Below, in pieces: positions 14,059 through 64,000 of a stretch of 64,000 nt of DNA (the first letter of the stretch is position 1; every line of letters starts with the position of its first letter). Source of the stretch: Apostichopus japonicus (Eukaryota > Echinodermata > Holothuroidea > Aspidochirotida > Stichopodidae); contig NC_092583.1 of NCBI RefSeq assembly GCF_037975245.1, positions 7,699,264-7,763,263 on the forward strand. Reading direction: 5' to 3'. A program made the translations under genes and the position numbers. Under the pieces are notes generated by a model, which saw only the letters and a program-made list of their open reading frames with translations, had not been told where the DNA came from and ran no database searches.

Positions 14059-14948
14059 TATGTAGTTTAAATATACCATAGAATGCATAATTCAGCCGTT
14101 TTACGCCAACATCTTTTTATGAGGGGCGCCCCGCGCCCCCAGAATCCCCAATATGTAGATCGGCTTCAAAGAACTGGTGGCCACAAACCTTTTCCGATTC
14201 ATTGCCTTGAAGTAAATGATATATGACAATCTTCGAACGCTGCAAGAACGAAAGAAATTCTATCACAGAGGAATTTTCATCAGTGTGGCACAAGCAGTCC
14301 CAGATAAAAAAAATTGTCTTAATGGGAAAGAGAGGGGAGGAGGGAGGGTAACTAACATTTGCATTATACAAAGTCTGTATATTCTGACAAACTATAATTT
14401 CTTACAGCTGCGACCGACGGTTTCTTTCCGATTTGGCTAAAATGCCCACTTGCAAATATCCATATATTGCAAAATCCCTTAAATTTGTAAATATTTGTGA
14501 AAATATTTCTACGATTAGACAATGGAGGCATGACACAGATTGGTCGAGAGGCCTCTTTCGTGGATTTGTGGTATTTCTGATTTGTGAATTGTGAATTAAG
14601 AAATGAGGTTTAATTGTGCTTTTCGTTGGTTTTGCAAAACAACTTGATTTGATGCCAGGATCAATCGGCATCACAGATTATATTTAGGTTTTAATTAAGT
14701 CATTCCGAATGAGTATTTTTTAAGGTTCTCACATTCGATCCAAACAAACAAACACCAGATATTTTGCCCCAAATTTGATTGGTCTGCTTAATATCTCATT
14801 TAGAGGCAACAAAGGGACAAGAGTGGGGCACTAGTAGAGCAAGCATAGAGCATCCGTGAGCTAAGAGGAAGAAAAACTGGCTGTAATGATGATTTGTTAA
14901 TTATTAAAACGATGGCCAGCAATATCTCCGGCAGTTGAATCTTAATAA
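14059..14948. other. No gene recognised
   Basis: The sequence is unremarkable, with a short G/A-rich stretch near 14325. No coding signature is visible on either strand. Confidence 0.5.
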
Positions 14949-15124
14949 GGGGTTAATCAACGGTCTAGCGTGCGTTACTCACAGGGTTAATGCACGATCG
15001 GGGGATAATGCAAGCGATGCACGAGGGCGGAGCGTAGCGGAGCCCGAGTGCATCCAGCGATAGCAGTAACACACGGAGTGCATTAATCATGCGAGTAACG
15101 CACGCTAGACTGTTGATTAACCCC
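14949..15124. mobile_element. Palindromic MITE-like element (~176 bp)
   Basis: The ends are inverted: GGGGTTAATCAAC at 14949 and its reverse complement GTTGATTAACCCC ending at 15124. Pairing continues through TCTAGCGTGCGTTACTC, giving arms of about 35 bp. The core is GC-rich (GGCGGAGCGTAGCGGAG near 15026). A diverged piece of the same sequence (GTGCGTTACTCACAGGATTA) recurs near 15231. GTTCATTCATAC (15124) and GTATGAATGAAC (15302) form a second, outer inverted pair. Confidence 0.7.
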
Positions 15125-15313
15125 GTTCATTCATACACTACCATTTGTGTGGGGGGAAAAATCATAAAACAAAACATTTTTGGTAACATATAACCAAAGA
15201 TTTATTAAAGTGAAGCCCCGTAATTTTACCGTGCGTTACTCACAGGATTAACCACGGTCAGCTGACCTGAATGGACCAATAGGATTTAGGAATCTTTACT
15301 AAGTATGAATGAA

Positions 15314-17516
15314 CAGATGTTAAACCGCGCGTCATATAATTGAATCAGGCAGATTATATTTACTGCTTTCTAATACCTGCCTCTGTGTAGTCTAGTTTAG
15401 TGGCACATTTCTCAATTATAGCTATTCGATATTGTTTGTTTACAAATTAGACCTTTACTTTGTTGTCCACATCTCGGTTTACGTTCAAGTTTCAACAATA
15501 TAGTAAAAACAAATCCAATTTAAACAAGTTTACTTTGTAACTGCCGTAAAAATTGGAATTATATAAAGGGTACTGCACATGATATAAGATGAGTTGTTTC
15601 AGTGCCATGGTAATAGTGACCAACTCAAACAACGGCTTCCAATAGAATCTGATCTGCAAAATCAATTAAGGAACTATGTTGAAGGGGCAGGCCCACTCAA
15701 CCTCATGCTCCAACATTTGGAAAAAGGGTCTTTGTCCCATGAGCTAATGAAACACATCACCTGTCAATCACTGCGATTGCTTTAACGATTGCTTTGACGG
15801 TTAATTAATCATAAAGCTGGATCCTTTGAAATATGCAAAGTGATCGGTAGACAGTTTAATTGATCATTGTTTTGTAATAGTTTCATATATCCTCGGAAGT
15901 CTCTTGGAGATTTGGAGAATATACCAAATTTGTATATGATAAACTACTAGAAATGAAAACGTTAACCGCACAGCGTTAGGTTCGCGTAACCGCATATATT
16001 CTGTAGCTTTTATAACAGTCCTACTGACCCACCTCATCTGGCAGGTATATCGTTTGCATACAGCAGTTGCTATATCATCGTGGTGACGAATTATGTTTTT
16101 ACACGTGGCTATGCAAAAGAAATGTGATCCTTGTGGAGGAGAAGGGGTTACTTGGGGAAATACTATATGGTTACTATGTGTGTTCTACGTCATTGCACAA
16201 CCCAACCACATGCAAAGTTGGGTGCTTAGCTCAAGTCAACTGAAGTGAGCCAGAGTTACTGGAAAAATAAATACATGGGGGGGGGGGGAACTTATAGAGT
16301 AAAGATATTATTCAACCCCACCTTTACACCAACCATCCCTCCTTCTTCTGTGAAGGCTTCAACATTATTTTTAAGAAAGTGGCAAACTAGTGAAATAGTA
16401 TTTTAAAACCAGTTGAACGCTAAACAGGGCCAAAAAATAATAAATCACGACCAGCTGCTTCCAGGGCACCGAGAGCCAGGTTGGAGAAAACTACTATATG
16501 TCACGAAGCTTCATTTTAATTAATTTTCTCAAGTATATTATGCAAATCATAATACATTATTTCTTATCCTATACTTTTCCGGGCCTCCAAACAGATCCGG
16601 GCCCGGGCATGAAGCGCCTAGACCCCTTCTAGTCCGGCCTGGCTACTTCAAACCCAGACAATGGTTTTGGATTACAATCAGGTTCTGGTTGTACATTTTA
16701 AGAGGCATACTTGATCAATATGTGCTCAATCCATGAACAAAATTATGTTCAACACACGCCCAATGCGTACATGATCAACACATGCTCCATAATGTGATTA
16801 AGCTAAAAAAGTTGGGTGTGTCGAGGTCATAAAATGACTAAGCCATCGTGTGGTTTAGTCACATCACACCAAGCTGTTTTTATAATAAAGAAAAGCCTTG
16901 ATATATCAGGATATAATAGAATGGATTACTACATCAATTCTGAAACACAGTCGCATGCTTCCTGCAGTTCTTACGTACTATAAACCAACCAAAATGTCGT
17001 CAAAAAGATAAAATGAAAAAAAAGAAAGGTACAGACATTCATTCAAATATTATGCCAGCCCTGCATGCTGTATTTGCTCAACGAGATTTCAAGAAGGAAA
17101 AAAAAAACGTTTGACTTTGTGTGTAGTAGACCTCGTACATAGTCATTCACTTCCTGAAATCTGAATACGGTTCAAATTAAGCAACAGATGCTTATTTGAA
17201 AAGATATAATTATAATCAAATACAAAAACAACACACAAAAGTTTATACCAGCTCCGACCTATCATATCAAGTAGATCTTCAAGAAGGAAGACAAAGCGAG
17301 TCTTAGCTAGGGTAAGATTTGTGTGTTAGCAATATACCAGCTGAAGTAATATAACATTACATAAAAAATGGATAAAAGGGATATTTGATCGGAGCTTCAA
17401 TACGTTAACTTTGGTTGAGTGAATGATAATGTAAAGTTAATAGATTCTTAATAGAAATAGGCGGTGACTATCATATGTAACATATGTCAAATCTGCTATT
17501 TGATTTATTCCCAAGC
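15314..17516. other. No gene recognised
   Basis: An AT-rich intergenic stretch with a G10 run near 16277 and a GC-rich patch near 16580-16645. A 63-codon frame at 15594 shows no recognisable family. Confidence 0.45.
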
Positions 17517-20034
<2,518 letters not shown>

Positions 20035-20035
<1 letters not shown>

Positions 20036-20110
20036 GGGAGGCCCGTGGTTCCAATCCCGGTGGAGGCTGAAAGTTTTTTCACTGTTCTTGATTTTCCAAC
20101 TCATTACGAT

Positions 20111-20116
<6 letters not shown>
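20035..20116 (+). mobile_element. tRNA-derived SINE fragment
   Basis: A B-box-like GGTTCCAATCCC at 20047-20058 within a GC-rich tRNA 3'-half-like segment is followed by an unrelated tail (GAAAGTTTTTTCACTG). The A-box half has been replaced by the TA/TATC repeats. Confidence 0.5.

Positions 20117-20154
<38 letters not shown>
20117..20154. repeat. (AT)n microsatellite
   Basis: Pure AT run flanking the SINE fragment on its 3' side. Confidence 0.95.
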
Positions 20155-20157
<3 letters not shown>

Positions 20158-21339
20158 GGTAAGACATACGGTAGTAGTACGATTGGGATTGATGAATTGA
20201 ATCCATTTGTTGAATTAGAATAATAATTGACAACTGATATTTTAACTTTAATGATTACCCAATGTTCATGGTCTTTCAGGATGCATACACTAATAGAGAG
20301 ACGGTAACATACATTTGACCCTCATGATAAGTACACATCGTGTTATCACGGTATGTCATGTGATCTCACCCACTACTGCACACTAAGCGACCAAGTTTGA
20401 CAGACCCTTTGTGTATTTATTTCAAATAAGTTTTTGAATTTTTTATCGTAATGCAATTGCAAATATTTTTTTTTATTTCCAAATCATATTTGCATAATCG
20501 TATGATTGGGCTATTTGCCAATCTAATTTGACGTGCTAACTTTGCTTTGCTGACGACACAGGTCATAAATAGATTTGGTAATCTTAGATGTATATTAAAG
20601 AACAAGCATACGTTACAGAACTTACAGAACCTTACTGCGTAATACACTTTGGAATTAAGCAAATTGTGACTTTCTTTTGCCAAGAAATTACAACTCTTTA
20701 TATTTGAGGTAAGTTTAAAAATTTAAATAAAGATTAAATAACAAAGCAACAAAAGGTAATTATTAAATAGCTTGAGGAGTTGATAAATCAATATTTTCAT
20801 TCCATATAGTAGGAAAATGGCGAAATGATCCTGCTTAAATTGTAAGAATTGAACAAGAATTTGAAGAAGCAAATAGGTAGTATAACAAAACACTTACAAA
20901 AATTATGCACTTATTTATCGATATAAATATTTTCGATGGCCAATATAACGACTCTCTTTTTTTTTTATATCAACTACAAAAGTTTGCCTTCATGTACTTG
21001 TTAAATATCACTTTTAAAATATCAAGATAACAGTAATATTATTTCACTGTAAAAACGACACTATTTTCGTAAGTACAATTGTTTTGAGTGATTAACACAG
21101 ACGAAAGCACTTCTTCTGTGTTGTCTTTTATGATTATAGATATAACTGACATTTCAGAACGAAGAGATGGCTTTAACATGACACTGTAATATTCTCGCTG
21201 TATTGGCATACATAGTTATTATAATTATACTTTCAAATACTTACAGTACAAACATCAACAAAAGAATAATAAGATTTGGACATTTTGAGTTGAAACTTGA
21301 AACGCGCTATTTTTTCAATAATACGACAATATTTTCAAT
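20155..21339. other. No gene recognised
   Basis: AT-rich sequence with no exon, repeat or transposon signature that I can support. Confidence 0.5.
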
Positions 21340-21830
21340 CGTCCAAATAGTAAGCTTTAGTGGCAGGAATGATGCATTAAACCGACATATTAACAATCAT
21401 CAAAGTTATAATTAGTGAATCTTATGAAATCTAAATAGTAGGCTAAAGTAATAGGAATGATGCATTAAACCGACATATTAACAATCATCAAAGTTATAAT
21501 TTGTGAAAATTATCAATTCTAAATAGTAGACTATAGTAACAGGGATGATGCATTAAACCGACATATTAACAGTCATCAAAGTTATAATTAGTGAATATTA
21601 TGAATTCTAAATAGTAGGCTAAAGTAATAGGAATGATGCATTAAACCGACATATTAACAATCATCAAACTTATAATTTGTGAAAATTATCAATTCTAAAT
21701 AGTAGACTATAGTAACAGGGATGATGCATTAAACCGACATATTAACAATCATCAAAGTTATAATTAGTGAATATTATGAATTCTAAATAGTAGGCTATAG
21801 TAAAAGGATTGATGTATTAAATCATTTTTA
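21340..21830. repeat. 88-bp tandem repeat with 176-bp higher-order structure
   Basis: GATGCATTAAACCGACATAT recurs at 21371, 21459, 21547, 21635 and 21723, exactly 88 bp apart. A diverged last copy lies at 21811. Units alternate between an AATTAGTGAATNTTATGAA type and an AATTTGTGAAAATTATCAA type, so the true period is 176 bp. The copies are nearly identical, implying recent amplification. Confidence 0.9.
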
Positions 21831-23339
21831 AAAATTATTTTGAATTTAATTTTTAATCAGAGAGAGACATAGAGAGTGGAGAGAGGGCAGGGGGGGGGGG
21901 TAAATGAGAGGTGATGAGAAACATTGCATTCCACTATGTTAACAGTATACAACCATCCATGGTAACGATTACTAATTAAACCTAAATTTGTTTAGTATTT
22001 GTGAGGCAACCAGGTGGTATAATATAGTCTTCACCAATAAGGTAAAATTAAATGTGGAATAAACTACAAATGATTGTAAATGAAGAAAAACAACAAAACA
22101 TTTTAACATTCAATTCTTGAGACAAGAATGTTTGAAGTAGGTACTAAAAGGCTTACTGACATAAGCGAAATTGGTATACAGCTGTATCCATCTGTTCGTC
22201 AGATACCTATATGTGAATACTACACGGGTTGATTGAAGTTACACCAGGTGTTTTCAAGTTTGTAAATAAATCATTTAAGTTAAGGACGGTCCCAATAGTT
22301 TAGTATTTTCACTGTAAGCAACATCGTATTAGGTGAGACTTATTGCGCAAACATACACTACCACCACAGTAGATATTTAGATAGGACAGCAGCAATATAG
22401 ATCTTTCGTTCAGGGAATTCAAACATTCACTGATCAGTGATTAACAATTTACACGAGGTTCTCAAATTGCAGTGTGGTTTTAAATGCTCTCAAATGTCCC
22501 ACCACATATACTACAAACAATTTAACATATATTGCCAAACGTCATTTTTATTATTTTTTATTATTATATCTAGTGAATTCAATGAAATGGCACCCGAATA
22601 TCTCTTCTCCCTACTTTTGGGGAAATCATTTACTTGGCGGATTAAAATCATCGTAGTATAGACTAAAATTAATACACTGTGTCAAGTGTGCCCTCCTATC
22701 GTTGTATGAAAGATCAAAATCTAAGTCCCCATTAAATTTGAATGATGTGACCACTTCAACCTGCCACCACCACCAGCTTTCATCCTCGCCACACACAAAC
22801 ATGCGACTCCCACCCCCTCCCATTCACATACACAACAAAACTTGTTTTCTATTGAATTAGCTATACAAGCGATGCCATTTACCTTTCTTCTACAACTCTC
22901 AATCTATACAACCCATGACTATTGGTCGCTATTGTTGGTAACTGGTGACAGGAATTTCTTTTGTCCCATATCGGCACTTGTCAGGCTTAGACATGGACAC
23001 ACACAGAGACCCCCTCCCCCACCCCAAGCACACAAACATACACGCAGATTCACCGTTCCTTATCTGTCTTTACAAACACTTGTTGCATACTAGTAATGCC
23101 TTATTTGCTTTTATGTAAAATGTTGCGGTTTTCAACTTGACAAATTAATATGCTTGATGTATGTTTGTTACAATATGACGTGGATAATGTTTTCATAATT
23201 ATTGCTTGATCTGCATTGATTAATCAGTACAATAATGTATTAATTATAATTATTTGTAGACATTTCTCCTTCCAATTTCTTGGTACCGACTCTTTATCTC
23301 TTATTCGGATTCCACATTTGATCTATTATTGGTCTACAG
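21831..23339. other. Presumed upstream flank of the micro-exon gene
   Basis: No coding sequence recognised. It contains a GA-rich/G-run tract near 21855-21900 and C-rich patches near 22805 and 23012. Promoter elements of the gene starting near 23340 may lie here, but I cannot point to one with confidence. Confidence 0.4.
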
Positions 23340-23367
23340 GTCGACATACTATTCGACAAAACCAATC

Positions 23368-62688
<39,321 letters not shown>

Positions 62689-62830
62689 GTAAGACATAAT
62701 ATTTCAATTGAGAGTTAAAGCAAAATCTGTTTGTACAGACATGTGAAGTTAAACGATTTTCAAATCTAAACTACGGTAGTGGTAAAATGTATTTATTGTG
62801 ATCCAAAGATGTCTCGTGACTTACTGTTCG

Positions 62831-62987
62831 TTTCGATCCTAGCAGGATCTTCTTCAGAGGCTAAATGCCATTTAGCCTCTGAAAAAGATCCTGCTAGGAT
62901 CGAAACGTCAGGCCAACTTACTTTTACACATTATATTACACAGGCTCTCTAGTGGATAAGCAGTTTGCTAACAGTTTTATTTTATTT
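62831..62987. mobile_element. 157-bp hairpin insertion with 14-bp target duplication
   Basis: It is flanked by the perfect direct repeat TGACTTACTGTTCG (62817-62830 and 62988-63001). The first part is a near-perfect hairpin (62829-62867 pairing with 62869-62907, 39-nt arms with one mismatch and a 1-nt loop). Read on the reverse strand, the left arm holds CTGAAGA, an ATCC/GGAT stem and CGAAAC, a hammerhead-like core. The other arm has CTGAAAA, which breaks the core. Long target duplications and hammerhead motifs both fit a Penelope-like or retrozyme-like remnant. Confidence 0.65.
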
Positions 62988-63340
62988 TGACTTACTGTTC
63001 GAATAAAAAAAAGACGCCATCAAAATCACACAATTGTTGATGTTCCTATAACTTTAAAGAGCAATGGAAGGATAAAATTATTTAACATTTGTGAAAGAGG
63101 AACATAATATTAACCCCCAAGTAAAACAAACTTTCTTGAAATTCTAATATGGCGTTTACGAGATGGTCATGGAAGCTTATACCACTTGTACAAATTACAC
63201 TAAAGCAAATAGTTTTTCTTTAATGTTGTGACTTACAATTAACTGCCTGAGTATATGTTTGTACTTTGAATTGACATTATAAAAGGTTTATAACCACTGT
63301 ATTGAGAGTAGTACGAAGCTCTAGATAGGACATGGTAAAA

Positions 63341-63725
63341 TTATTACGTACGTACGTAATAATGCTACGTACGTACGTATGATATCACGTAAGTTCGTGA
63401 TGTTTGTTACGTATGTACGTGATATGTATTGCGTACGTACGTGAAAAATACTTCGTTCGTATGTGATATGTACTTACTCACTTACGTGATATGTATGACG
63501 TACGTACGTGATAATTACTACGTACGTACGTAATATTTATAACGTACTACGTGATAATATTACGTACGTACGTACATAATATTATTACGTACGTACGTAC
63601 ATAATATTATTACGTACGTACGTGATAATTAGTACGTACGTACGTACGTAATAGTTACTACTTACGTACGTAATACTCACTACTGATAATTATAACGAAT
63701 GTAGGCCTCAGTACAAACGTACGTG
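63341..63725. repeat. Array of ACGT palindromes
   Basis: TACGTACGTACGTAATAATT-like units recur about 14 times with divergence. Each unit is self-complementary, so the array looks much the same on both strands. Confidence 0.88.
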
Positions 63726-64000
63726 TTTTTATTACGTGATATAGCCTATGTTAACACTTACATCTTCATTTCAAAGATGGAGAGAGATGAACTTGTTCTT
63801 ATGTATTTTAGGCACATGCATACCTGTAGTGTTAGTATAACTCTAACGTACATTGTCTGTCTCCGGCATTATTTTTAAACCGCGGCTCAATCGTTTACTA
63901 GGTTGACTTCATTGGTTGGATGATTGATACATGCGAGGTACAGTGAACGAGAAATATAATTATATTATTATATAGTAAAACAGTACGGTACGTTTATGCA
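63726..64000. other. Window end, no feature recognised
   Basis: No further micro-exon, terminal exon or transposon signature is seen here. Confidence 0.5.

Overview
The window is nuclear DNA from an animal, most likely a marine invertebrate. It is AT-rich and gene-poor and has GT-AG introns, long microsatellites, LINE, Penelope-like, hAT-like and MITE insertions, tRNA-derived SINE pieces, hammerhead-ribozyme-like motifs and an interstitial TTAGGG tract. An echinoderm is my guess, with low confidence. Nothing here is bacterial: there are no operons, ribosome-binding sites or CRISPR arrays. Almost all long open frames are translated simple repeats.

Layout. 1-1.2 kb: nothing recognised. 1.2-2.8 kb: a small secreted-peptide gene, with a SINE/ribozyme-like relic downstream of its main exon. 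2.8-3.35 kb: an ~85-bp minisatellite. 3.67-4.39 kb: a TA-flanked foldback element. 4.97-6.24 kb: a hAT-like non-autonomous element with a perfect 8-bp target duplication. 6.3-10.1 kb: no gene seen. 10.1-14.06 kb: a decayed non-LTR retrotransposon (zinc knuckles, endonuclease, reverse transcriptase, AAATC tail). 14.9-15.3 kb: palindromic MITE-like sequence. 17.5-20.0 kb: a 2.4-kb TATC tetranucleotide array. 21.3-21.8 kb: an 88/176-bp higher-order repeat.

23.37 kb to at least 62.69 kb: the main discovery, a predicted secreted-protein gene made almost entirely of micro-exons. A signal-peptide exon ending in phase 1 is followed by seven short exons (6-30 nt), five of them with one cysteine and one with two, and one (28768) only 6 nt long. 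Then come 35 exons of exactly 6 or 9 nt, each with a pyrimidine-rich acceptor and a GTAAG-type donor. All 42 exons after the first have lengths divisible by three. Phase 1, the phase set by the signal-peptide exon, is open through all of them, whereas phases 0 and 2 hit stops inside several. I count about 151 codons spread over 39 kb. The last exon is not in the window. From 31 kb onward the exons sit in tandemly duplicated modules of about 0.27-0.9 kb whose intronic flanks are conserved while the 6-9 exonic bases vary. At least four modules carry a micro-exon killed by the same donor change. Most modules also hold a conserved CGACGACGG-like motif about 190-200 nt upstream of the exon. The layout resembles schistosome micro-exon genes, but I recognise no homolog.

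One intron of this gene (45.82-52.82 kb) holds a nested insertion. A 280-bp MITE with TTAGGG-like repeats lies inside a 4.4-kb TA-flanked DNA transposon, which itself splits a reverse-strand Penelope-like element (reverse transcriptase, GIY-YIG endonuclease, hammerhead-like motif). The 3' end of the window has a tetranucleotide array, a hairpin insertion with a 14-bp target duplication, and an array of ACGT palindromes.

All exon calls come from splice signals, frame and phase alone. No transcript evidence was available.
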